Source: a bacterium SCSIO 12827 (GTDB lineage: Bacteria > Pseudomonadota > Alphaproteobacteria > Rhodospirillales > Casp-alpha2). Taken from it: 64,000 bases of DNA. The stretch lies in contig CP073746.1 in NCBI GenBank assembly GCA_024397995.1, forward strand, positions 3,842,001-3,906,000, read 5' to 3'. The notes beneath the pieces were generated by a model that was not told the DNA's origin, searched no databases, and saw only the letters and a program-made list of their open reading frames with translations. This document shows positions 57,105 through 64,000 of the stretch, in pieces; the stretch's first letter is position 1; each line of letters opens with the position of its first letter. The translations under genes were made by a program, and so were the position numbers.

Positions 57105-58313
57105 GTGACTCTATCCAACTATCTGTTTACGTCCGAATCCGTTTCAGAAGGCCACCCCGATAAGGTGTCCGACCGCATTTCCGATGCGGTGCTCGACGAA
57201 TTCATCCGCCGCGACCCCCTGAACTGCCGTCTCGGCTGCGAGACCTTCACCACGACCAACCGCATCATCGTCGGCGGCGAAGGCCGCTGCGGCGACGACG
57301 GGCGTGGCCCGATGTTCGACGCCGACGGCGACGCCGACGCCGCGCTGATCGAAAAGATCGCGCGCGACTGCGTGAAGGACATCGGCTACGAACAGGAAGG
57401 CTTCCACTGGGAGAGCGCGAAGGTTCAGGTCTATCTGCACGGCCAGTCCGCGGACATCGCCCAGGGCGTCGATTCCGCCGGCAACAAGGACGAAGGTGCC
57501 GGCGACCAGGGCATCATGTTCGGCTTCGCCTGCACGGAAACCGAAGAACTGATGCCGGCGCCCATCCATTTCTCGCACCAGATCCTGAAGAAAATGGCCG
57601 ACGCGCGCCATGCCGGCAAGACGCCGGGTCTGCTGCCCGATTCCAAAAGCCAGGTCACCCTGCAGTACGAGAACGGCAAGCCCGTGCGCGCGACCTCGGT
57701 CGTCGTCTCGACCCAGCACACGGACAACCTGTCCACGGACGAGGTCCGCGAAATGGTCCGCCCGTTCGTGGAAAGCGTCCTGCCCGAGGGCTGGATGTGT
57801 GATGACGAGGAACTGTACGTCAACCCGACGGGCCGTTTCGTCATCGGTGGGCCCGACGGTGACGTCGGCCTGACCGGCCGTAAGATCATCGTCGATACCT
57901 ACGGCGGGGCGGCGCCCCACGGCGGTGGCGCCTTCTCCGGCAAGGATCCGACGAAGGTCGACCGCTCGGCCGCCTACGGGGCGCGCTATCTGGCGAAGAA
58001 CGTGGTCGCCGCCGGCCTTGCTGACAAATGCGTTATTCAGCTGGCCTACGCCATCGGCGTGTCCAAGCCGCTGTCGGTCTATGTCGATACGCAGGGGACG
58101 GGCCGCGTCGCCGAGGAGCAGATTTCCGCCAAGCTGCAGGAAATGGTCAACCTCAGCCCGCGCGGCATCCGCGAGCATCTGGAACTGAACAAGCCGATCT
58201 ACGCCCGCACCGCGGCCTACGGTCACTTCGGCCGCAAGCCGGATGCCGACGGCGGCTTTTCCTGGGAAAAGACCGACCTGGTCGACGGCCTGAAGGCGGC
58301 CTTCGGGGCCTAA
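57105..58313 (+). CDS. metK: S-adenosylmethionine synthetase
   Basis: Makes SAM from methionine and ATP; 402 residues. It starts at GTG 57105 with a perfect GGAGG (57092-57096) 8 bases before. [14 protein letters not shown] at the N-terminus, [12 protein letters not shown] and [19 protein letters not shown] are the family signatures. The preceding SAM-II riboswitch candidate implies feedback by its own product. SAM made here feeds rsmI, trmB, miaB and hemW products in the window. Confidence 0.99.
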   Translation: MTLSNYLFTSESVSEGHPDKVSDRISDAVLDEFIRRDPLNCRLGCETFTTTNRIIVGGEGRCGDDGRGPMFDADGDADAALIEKIARDCVKDIGYEQEGFHWESAKVQVYLHGQSADIAQGVDSAGNKDEGAGDQGIMFGFACTETEELMPAPIHFSHQILKKMADARHAGKTPGLLPDSKSQVTLQYENGKPVRATSVVVSTQHTDNLSTDEVREMVRPFVESVLPEGWMCDDEELYVNPTGRFVIGGPDGDVGLTGRKIIVDTYGGAAPHGGGAFSGKDPTKVDRSAAYGARYLAKNVVAAGLADKCVIQLAYAIGVSKPLSVYVDTQGTGRVAEEQISAKLQEMVNLSPRGIREHLELNKPIYARTAAYGHFGRKPDADGGFSWEKTDLVDGLKAAFGA

Positions 58314-58327
58314 GTTCAGGGCGACTG

Positions 58328-58360
58328 CCGTCGCCGGGCACGGCCTTTCGGGGGCGACGG
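58328..58360 (+). promoter_or_regulatory. Hairpin covering the trmB ribosome-binding site
   Basis: 8-bp stem (58328-58335 CCGTCGCC with 58353-58360 GGCGACGG) ending two bases before the trmB ATG. The only purine-rich ribosome-binding candidate (GGGGGCG) is in the 3' arm, so trmB translation may be damped or depend on ribosomes finishing metK. Confidence 0.5.
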
Positions 58361-58362
58361 AT

Positions 58363-59049
58363 ATGAATCCTGAGGAACAACCACGGTTTTACGGCCGGCG
58401 GCGGGGCAAGCGCCTCCGCCCCGGCCGTAGCGCCCTGGTCGCCAACCTGCTGCCGACCCTGCGCGTGCCGTCCGGGGGCGGGCCGCTTGATCCGGCCGGC
58501 CTGTTCGACGGTGAAAAATCCGCCTATTGGATGGAAATCGGCTTCGGCGCCGGCGAACACCTGGCCGATCAGGCCCAGGCCCATCCCGACATCGGCTTCA
58601 TCGGTTGTGAGCCTTTCGTCAACGGCGTGGCGACCCTCCTCGCCCAGATCACCGACCGGTCGCTGGACAATATCCGCCTGCATGATGACGACGCGCGCCA
58701 ATTGCTGCCGCGCCTAACGCCGGGGTCGATCGATCGCGTTTATCTGCTTTATTCCGACCCCTGGCCCAAGAAACGCCATTGGAACCGCCGGTTCGTGCAG
58801 CGGGAAACCCTGGATCAATTGGCCCGCATCCTGGCGCCCGGCGGCCTGTTCCGCTTCGCGACCGACCATATGGGCCATGCCCGCTGGGCCCTGGGCCTGG
58901 CGGCCAACCATCCGGAATTCGAATGGACGGCGCGGGGGCCGGAGGATTGGCGCACCCGCTGGGCCGACGGATATCCCACCCGCTACGAGGAAAAGGGTCT
59001 GGCCGGCCCGCACCGGGTCTATCTGGAGTTCCGTCGTCGGGGCGGGTAA
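58363..59049 (+). CDS. trmB: tRNA (guanine-N7-)-methyltransferase
   Basis: SAM-dependent enzyme making m7G46 in tRNA; 228 residues. EIGFGAGEHLADQA is the SAM-binding loop, VYLLYSDPWPKKRHWNRRFVQ the catalytic/substrate block, and TRYEEKGLAGPHRVYLEF the conserved C-terminal motif. The N-terminal FYGRRRGKRLRPG is typical. It lies 49 bases after metK, with a hairpin over its ribosome-binding site. Confidence 0.97.
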   Translation: MNPEEQPRFYGRRRGKRLRPGRSALVANLLPTLRVPSGGGPLDPAGLFDGEKSAYWMEIGFGAGEHLADQAQAHPDIGFIGCEPFVNGVATLLAQITDRSLDNIRLHDDDARQLLPRLTPGSIDRVYLLYSDPWPKKRHWNRRFVQRETLDQLARILAPGGLFRFATDHMGHARWALGLAANHPEFEWTARGPEDWRTRWADGYPTRYEEKGLAGPHRVYLEFRRRGG

Positions 59050-59073
59050 GGCGCGGAAAATCACGGGGAGGCT

Positions 59074-59101
59074 TGTCTTGCGGACGATTTGGGACTATAT
59101 A
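59074..59101 (+). promoter_or_regulatory. Possible promoter of the rimP-nusA leader
   Basis: TTGTCT (59074-59079), 16-base spacer, TATATA (59096-59101). It is placed so that transcription would begin near 59107, at the first hairpin of the structured leader. Confidence 0.45.
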
Positions 59102-59106
59102 GGCCC

Positions 59107-59193
59107 CGCATTTCACGTTTAAGGAAATGCGCTTCGTTAAGTCCGATAACGGAATTGATGGGGCGGGCCGGTGGCCCGCCTTTTGTGTTTTTG
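59107..59193 (+). ncRNA. Structured leader or small RNA before rimP
   Basis: About 85 bases with three successive hairpins: an 8-bp perfect stem (59107-59114 with 59124-59131), a 4-bp stem TCCG-ATAA-CGGA (59142-59153), and the terminator at 59162-59180 with its T tract. A promoter-like pair sits directly upstream. It could be an attenuated leader of the rimP-nusA-infB operon or an independent small RNA. Confidence 0.5.
59162..59193 (+). terminator. Strong intrinsic terminator upstream of rimP
   Basis: 8-bp GC-only stem (59162-59169 with 59173-59180), 3-base loop, then TTTTGTGTTTTT. It ends transcripts from metK-trmB or from the short leader; genes from rimP onward then need read-through or antitermination, or a promoter in the 56 bases that remain. 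Confidence 0.8.
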
Positions 59194-59248
59194 TACCAGG
59201 TGCTTCGCGGTCGCCGACCGGGCCGCGGACGATAGGAACCCCGACCAC

Positions 59249-59737
59249 GTGACCTTGGAACAACGCATCGCCGAGATCATCCGCCCGGCCATCGAGGATT
59301 TGGGCTTCGAGCTTGTCCGCGTCCTGGTGTCCGGCCAGCGCAACAAGAAGCTGCAGGTCATGGCCGAACCCAAGGACGGATCGGCCATGAACGTCGATCA
59401 TTGCGCGGTCATCTCGCGCACCGTGTCGGCGCTTTTGGATGTGGAAGATCCGATCGACGACGCCTATGTGCTTGAGGTCTCATCGCCCGGCATCGACCGG
59501 CCGCTGGTCAAGCTGGCCGATTTCGCCCGTTACGCCGGGTTCGATGCGCGCGTTGAAATGGACGTCCCCGTCGAAGGCCGGCGCCGGTTTTCCGGCCGCC
59601 TTCTCGGTGTCGACGGCACGGACGTGGTGATGGACGTGACGGAAGGCGAGGTTCGCCTGCCCTTCGCCGACATTCAGAAATCAAAACTGCTGATGACCGA
59701 TGAATTGATCGCGGCCCATCAGCAGGCGGACGGATAG
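59249..59737 (+). CDS. rimP: Ribosome maturation factor RimP
   Basis: Assists 30S subunit maturation; 162 residues from GTG 59249, with AGGAA about 10 bases upstream. LEQRIAEIIRPAIEDLGFELV, VDHCAVISRTVSALLD and the signature YVLEVSSPGIDRPL are clear, and a C-terminal SH3-like domain follows. An in-frame start at 59171 would lie inside the terminator and is rejected. nusA follows after 50 bases. Confidence 0.96.
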   Translation: MTLEQRIAEIIRPAIEDLGFELVRVLVSGQRNKKLQVMAEPKDGSAMNVDHCAVISRTVSALLDVEDPIDDAYVLEVSSPGIDRPLVKLADFARYAGFDARVEMDVPVEGRRRFSGRLLGVDGTDVVMDVTEGEVRLPFADIQKSKLLMTDELIAAHQQADG

Positions 59738-59787
59738 GCCGTCCCGCCGGAAACCGACTTTTTTGTGAGTTTGAAGGAACATCGGAA

Positions 59788-61386
59788 ATGAGCGACGTCA
59801 TGCAAAACGAAGCCGTCCACGCCCGCCCGGAACTGCTAGCCGCCGCCGATCAGGCCGCCCGTGACAAGGGCATCGAGCGGGACGAGGTCCTGGAAGCCAT
59901 GGAACAGGCGATCCAGAAGGCCGGGCGCTCCAAATACGGGCATGAACACGACATCCGCGCGGTCATCGACCGCGTGTCGGGCGCGATCACCCTGGCCCGT
60001 TTCCTGGAGGTCGTCGAAAATGCCGAGGCCGTCGAGAACGAAATCACCCAGCTGACCCTGGAACAGGCCAAGCAGCGCAAGGCCGATGCGGTGGTCGGCG
60101 AATTCCTGATCGATCCCCTGCCGCCCATCGACTTCGGGCGCATCGCCGCCCAGACCGCCAAGCAGGTCATCGTCCAGAAGGTCCGGGAGGCCGAGCGCAA
60201 GCGCCAGTACGAAGAATACCAGGACCGCATCGGCGAGGTCGTCAACGGCCTGGTCAAGCGCATCGAATACGGCAACGTGATCGTCGACCTGGGCCGCGCC
60301 GAGGCGCTGCTGCGCCGGGATGAATCGATCCCGCGCGAGCATTTCTCCAACGGCGACCGGGTGCGTGCCTATATCATGGACGTGCGTGAGGAAACCCGCG
60401 GACCGCAGATCTTCCTGTCGCGTACGCATCCGCAGTTCATGGCGGCCCTGTTCAAGCAGGAAGTGCCGGAAATCTACGACGGCATCATCGAAATCAAATC
60501 CGTGGCCCGCGATCCGGGTTCGCGCGCCAAGATCGCCGTGCAGTCGCATGACAGCTCCATCGATCCCGTCGGCCCCTGCATCGGCATGCGCGGTTCGCGC
60601 GTGCAGGCCGTGGTCGGCGAATTGCAGGGTGAAAAGATCGACATCATCCAGTGGTCGCCGGACGAGGCCGCCTTCATCGTCAATGCCCTGGCCCCGGCCG
60701 AAGTATCCAAGGTCGTCATGGATCAGGACGCCCACCGCATCGAAGTCGTGGTGCCCGACGATCAGCTGTCGCTGGCCATCGGCCGGCGCGGCCAGAACGT
60801 GCGCCTGGCCTCGCAGCTGTCGGGCTGGGACATCGACATCTTCACCGAGGCCGAGGAATCGGAACGCCGCAACGAGGAATTCCGCGCCCGTTCCGCCCTG
60901 TTCGTGGAGGCCCTCGACGTCGACGACGTGATCGCCCACCTGCTGGTCACCGAAGGCTTTTCCAAGGTCGAGGAAGTGGCCTTCGTGCAGATCGAGGACC
61001 TGACCGACATCGAAGGTTTCGATGAGGACGTGGCCAGCGAACTGCAGACCCGTGCCCAGACCTATCTGGAAACCCGCGATGCCGAGTTCGATGCCAAGCG
61101 CCGTGAACTGGGCGTCGAGGACGATCTTGCCGAAATCGAAGGCATCACCAACGAACTGATGGTGGCGCTGGGCGAGAACGGCGTGAAAAGCCGCGACGAT
61201 CTGGGCGACCTGGCCGGTGACGAGCTTCTGGAAATCGCCCCCCAGGGCACGATGACGCTTGATGCCGCCAACCAGATCATCATGGCCGCCCGCGCCCATT
61301 GGTTCGCCGACGAAGAGGCGGCTGAGGGCGATGCAGGTGCGGAAGCCGCCGCGGACGAAAGCGGCGACGCGCCGCAGGCGCCCTAA
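59788..61386 (+). CDS. nusA: Transcription termination/antitermination protein NusA
   Basis: RNA polymerase-binding factor for pausing, termination and rRNA antitermination; 532 residues. Domains in order: N-terminal RNAP-binding domain (1-125), S1 (about 135-200), KH1 (with [18 protein letters not shown] at about 265) and KH2 ([18 protein letters not shown] at about 330). Two helix-hairpin-helix repeats of the extended type follow (about 365-490), then an acidic Ala/Glu tail. In E. coli NusA limits its own operon; the terminator-bearing leader upstream of rimP fits such control. Confidence 0.98.
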   Translation: MSDVMQNEAVHARPELLAAADQAARDKGIERDEVLEAMEQAIQKAGRSKYGHEHDIRAVIDRVSGAITLARFLEVVENAEAVENEITQLTLEQAKQRKADAVVGEFLIDPLPPIDFGRIAAQTAKQVIVQKVREAERKRQYEEYQDRIGEVVNGLVKRIEYGNVIVDLGRAEALLRRDESIPREHFSNGDRVRAYIMDVREETRGPQIFLSRTHPQFMAALFKQEVPEIYDGIIEIKSVARDPGSRAKIAVQSHDSSIDPVGPCIGMRGSRVQAVVGELQGEKIDIIQWSPDEAAFIVNALAPAEVSKVVMDQDAHRIEVVVPDDQLSLAIGRRGQNVRLASQLSGWDIDIFTEAEESERRNEEFRARSALFVEALDVDDVIAHLLVTEGFSKVEEVAFVQIEDLTDIEGFDEDVASELQTRAQTYLETRDAEFDAKRRELGVEDDLAEIEGITNELMVALGENGVKSRDDLGDLAGDELLEIAPQGTMTLDAANQIIMAARAHWFADEEAAEGDAGAEAAADESGDAPQAP

Positions 61387-61441
61387 GGGCCGATTGCGGT
61401 GCACGGCGAGATGGCACGATGAGTTAGAACCGGAGACAGGC

Positions 61442-62098
61442 ATGACCGGTGGAGGGCAAACCCACGCGGAAGACGACATGGCCCCGGCGTCAGATGAGGA
61501 CGGCGGGCCCGTCCGCCGGTGCGCCGTCACCGGGGAAAAAAAGCCTGTCTCGGAACTCATCCGTTTCGTCGTCGGCCCCGACGATTGCATCGTTCCAGAC
61601 CTGGCCGGCAACCTGCCCGGGCGGGGAATATGGTTGAGTGCCCGCCGCGATGTGGTAAATACAGCCAGCGAAAAGAACCATTTCGCCAAGGCGGCCAAGC
61701 GCAAGGTCACCGTTCCGCCCCGGTTGGCGGACGATATCGAGGCGCAGATGGTCCGCCGCTGCATGGATGCGCTGGGTTTGGCGCGCCGGGCGGGCCGGGT
61801 TGTCGCCGGGTTTGAAAAGACCGACGCCTGGCTGAGGACAGCCAAACGCGGTCTGTTGGTTGCGGCCCGGGACGGCAGCGAGGACGGAAAGTCCAAGCTG
61901 CGGGCCCTGGCGCCGGGACTGACGCAATTCACGGTCCTGGACGCAGCCGAATTGGGCCGCGCGCTGGGCCGGGACCATGTGGTCCACGCGGCGGTCGCGT
62001 CCGGTGGCTTGGCGGATCGCCTGGTCTTCGAACAAACCCGGCTTTTGGGGTTTCGCGAGGGCGCCCCGGTCGGAAAGACTTCTCCGTCGCAGGAATAG
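61442..62098 (+). CDS. YlxR/L7Ae-like fusion RNA-binding protein
   Basis: Two-domain protein of 218 residues. An N-terminal YlxR (DUF448) domain carries RRCAVTGEKKPVSELIRF and LPGRGIWLS. An L7Ae-like domain follows (CMDALGLARRAGRVVAGFEKT onward). The fusion of the two families, separate in Firmicutes, is common in alphaproteobacteria. The ATG at 61442 follows GGAGACAGGC. It sits between nusA and infB, where ylxR is conserved; a role in RNase P or translation control is known only for other bacteria. Confidence 0.9.
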   Translation: MTGGGQTHAEDDMAPASDEDGGPVRRCAVTGEKKPVSELIRFVVGPDDCIVPDLAGNLPGRGIWLSARRDVVNTASEKNHFAKAAKRKVTVPPRLADDIEAQMVRRCMDALGLARRAGRVVAGFEKTDAWLRTAKRGLLVAARDGSEDGKSKLRALAPGLTQFTVLDAAELGRALGRDHVVHAAVASGGLADRLVFEQTRLLGFREGAPVGKTSPSQE

Positions 62099-62158
62099 GC
62101 CGGGTTCATCGGAGCCCGAAAATCCGGGGCTCCGGACTGTGCCGATCGGAAGGTATTG

Positions 62159-64000
62159 ATGGCTGAGACGACTGAAAAAGACAAGGCGGACAAGGGCGGC
62201 AGCGGCAAGCTGGGCCTGGGCGGCGGCGGCGGAAAGCTGACGCTGAACAAGACCGTGGAAAAGCGCCAGACGCGCCAGAACTTCTCCCACGGGCGGTCCA
62301 AGATGGTCACCGTCGAGGTCAAGAAGAGCCGCACCATCGCGACGGCCAAGGACGACGCGCGCCCGGCGGGCGCCGGCGACGCCCAGCACGATGACGACGG
62401 CGACGCGTCGGTCCGCGATCTTACGGATCAGGAACTCCAGGCCCGTCAGAAGGCCCTGGAAACAGCACAGCAGACCAAGGACGAGGCTCCCGAAGCCGCG
62501 CCGGCCCGTCCGCTCGGCCCGACGCCGGTCGTCCGCGCCGAACCGGAACCGGAACCGGAGCCGGTCGAAGAGCCCGCGGCCGAACCCGCCAAGTCCGCCG
62601 CCCCGGCACCGGCCCCCGCGCCGGCCGATGTGGCGCCGGCGCCGGTTCCCGGCGAGGATGGGCGTCCCGCCCGCCCGCGCCCGGCGGCCCCCCGCCAAGA
62701 GGACGACGACGACGGCCCCCGCAGCAAGAGCCGCGGCAAGAAGGGCCCGGCCGAAGTTCGCCGCGCCGCACCCACGCGGGGCTACAACGAACGCCGCCGC
62801 GGCAAGCTGACGATCTCCGACGCGCTTGAGGGCGAGGAAGAGCGCCAGCGCTCCATCGCCTCGGTCCGGCGCGCCCGCGAACGTGAAAAACAAAAGCAGC
62901 GTGAGCTGCTGCAGGAAGGTGCCAAGGTCGTGCGTGAAGTCGTTGTTCCCGAAGCCATTACCGTTCAGGAACTGGCCAACCGCATGGCCGAACGGGGTGC
63001 CGACGTGGTCAAGGCGCTCATGAAGATGGGCGTCATGGCCACCATCACCCAGACGATCGACGCCGATACGGCGGAACTGGTGGTCGAGGAATTTGGTCAC
63101 CGCATCCGCCGCGTCTCCGAATCCGACGTGGAACAAGGCCTGCGCCGCGACCAGGACGATCCCAACGATCTGACGTCCCGCGCCCCGGTGGTCACCGTCA
63201 TGGGCCATGTCGATCACGGCAAGACCTCGTTGCTCGACGCGCTGCGCGCGACCGATGTGGCCGGCGGCGAAGCCGGCGGCATCACACAGCATATCGGCGC
63301 CTATCAGGTGACGACCCCGTCGGGGGGGAAGATTTCGTTCATCGACACCCCGGGTCACGCCGCCTTCACCGAAATGCGTGCGCGCGGTGCGCAGGTCACG
63401 GATATCGTGGTGCTTTGCGTTGCCGCCGATGACGGCGTCATGCCGCAGACGATCGAGGCCATCCACCACGCGAAGGCCGCCGGCGTGCAGATCATCGTCG
63501 CCATCAACAAGATCGATGTGGCCGGTGCGGACCCCAGCCGGGTGCGCACGGAACTGCTGCAGCACAACGTTCAGGTCGAGGAAATGGGTGGCGACGTGCT
63601 GTCTATCGAGGTCTCGGCCCTGAAGAAGACCAACCTGGACAAGCTGGAAGAGGCGATCGTCCTGCAGGCCGAACTGCTCGACCTCAAGGCCAACCCGAAC
63701 CATGCCGCCGAAGGCGTGATCGTCGAGGCCCGCATGGAACAGGGCAAGGGCTCGGTCGCCACGGTGCTGATCCAGCGCGGCACGCTCAAGGTCGGTGAAA
63801 TCTTCATCGCCGGCTCCGAATGGGGCCGGGTGCGCGCCATGTCCAATGCCCATGGCGAACAGCTTGACGAAGCCGGACCTTCCGTGCCGGTCGAAATCCT
63901 GGGCCTCAACGGCACGCCGCAGGCGGGCGACGATTTCGTCGTCGTCGATTCCGAATCCCGCGCCCGCGAGGTCACGGAATTCCGTCAGCGCCAGGAACGC
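62159..64000 (+). CDS. infB: Translation initiation factor IF-2 (3' end cut)
   Basis: GTPase delivering initiator fMet-tRNA to the 30S subunit. The ATG at 62159 follows GGAAGG; 614 codons are present and the frame is open at the window's end. The start [17 protein letters not shown] leads to the IF-2 N-terminal helix ([18 protein letters not shown]). A long Pro/Ala/Glu/Arg-rich linker occupies about 75-205, then the second IF2_N block ([20 protein letters not shown]). G1 is GHVDHGKT at 349-356, followed by DTPGHAAF and [10 protein letters not shown]. Domain II has begun when the window stops; the fMet-tRNA-binding domain is beyond it. Confidence 0.97.
   Translation, partial: MAETTEKDKADKGGSGKLGLGGGGGKLTLNKTVEKRQTRQNFSHGRSKMVTVEVKKSRTIATAKDDARPAGAGDAQHDDDGDASVRDLTDQELQARQKALETAQQTKDEAPEAAPARPLGPTPVVRAEPEPEPEPVEEPAAEPAKSAAPAPAPAPADVAPAPVPGEDGRPARPRPAAPRQEDDDDGPRSKSRGKKGPAEVRRAAPTRGYNERRRGKLTISDALEGEEERQRSIASVRRAREREKQKQRELLQEGAKVVREVVVPEAITVQELANRMAERGADVVKALMKMGVMATITQTIDADTAELVVEEFGHRIRRVSESDVEQGLRRDQDDPNDLTSRAPVVTVMGHVDHGKTSLLDALRATDVAGGEAGGITQHIGAYQVTTPSGGKISFIDTPGHAAFTEMRARGAQVTDIVVLCVAADDGVMPQTIEAIHHAKAAGVQIIVAINKIDVAGADPSRVRTELLQHNVQVEEMGGDVLSIEVSALKKTNLDKLEEAIVLQAELLDLKANPNHAAEGVIVEARMEQGKGSVATVLIQRGTLKVGEIFIAGSEWGRVRAMSNAHGEQLDEAGPSVPVEILGLNGTPQAGDDFVVVDSESRAREVTEFRQRQER

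Noticed and set aside
59050-59248. tRNA gene before rimP as in enterobacteria
   Set aside because: No cloverleaf, T-loop GTTCRA or CCA-proximal stem can be formed; the hairpins do not fit a tRNA.
61259-61441. Upstream extension of the ylxR-like gene overlapping the nusA end
   Set aside because: The added 61 residues are Arg/Pro-rich, unlike the family, and a GGAG-led ATG at 61442 fits better.

Overview
The window is a GC-rich, gene-dense stretch of an alphaproteobacterial chromosome, most likely from a Rhodospirillales-type organism. The placement rests on gene content and order: rph-hrcA-grpE / dnaK-dnaJ / dapB, mutS-glnD-murJ-trpS-nfu, and fur-miaB-phoH-ybeY-corC-lnt-metK-trmB-rimP-nusA-ylxR-infB. 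A Ros/MucR regulator, a Fur of the alphaproteobacterial type and a SAM-II (metA-type) riboswitch candidate agree with it. Genus is not resolvable. I saw no rRNA, tRNA, CRISPR array or insertion sequence. The first and last genes are cut by the window edges.

Layout. 1-6.4 kb: the 3' part of a class-3 lipase, then a leftward run of comM-like ATPase, sixA-like phosphatase, dienelactone hydrolase, gshB, a SirB1-type protein and a BON-domain lipoprotein. 6.5-9.3 kb: yraN and rsmI leftward, divergent from an LpoA-like lipoprotein whose 5' end overlaps rsmI. 9.3-11.8 kb: hemW, rdgB and rph leftward. 12-17.4 kb: the heat-shock block hrcA-grpE-dnaK-dnaJ, with a sigma32-like promoter before dnaK. 17.4-18.7 kb: a visibly AT-richer islet with one HsdR-N-like PD-(D/E)XK gene between dnaJ and dapB. 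18.7-28.7 kb: dapB, DUF2244, nth, a lipoprotein-bactofilin-EI24 cluster, an adenosine kinase-like gene, typA, beta-carbonic anhydrase, an AmpG-like permease and a PEP mutase/isocitrate lyase-family enzyme behind a GntR-type palindrome. 28.7-34.7 kb: a SulP transporter with an upstream BLUF photoreceptor, divergent ppa with a perfect inverted repeat inside its promoter, a macro-domain protein and a malic enzyme-phosphotransacetylase fusion. 35.1-45.8 kb: mutS, glnD with a histone-H1-like tail, murJ, trpS, nfu and a Bax-like glucosaminidase. 45.8-50.7 kb: a polysaccharide deacetylase, a RutE-like nitroreductase, an unassigned permease, tsaB, a TusA-like protein and mucR. 50.7-64 kb: the long rightward housekeeping block from fur to infB.

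Most genes serve core functions: protein folding, redox and thiol balance, cell-wall recycling and flipping, lipoprotein maturation, tRNA and rRNA modification, DNA repair, and transcription/translation. The parts that stand out are the HsdR-N-like islet gene, the BLUF-SulP pair, the GlnD tail, the ppa operator-like repeat, the SAM-II element before metK, and a structured, terminator-ended leader before rimP-nusA-infB.
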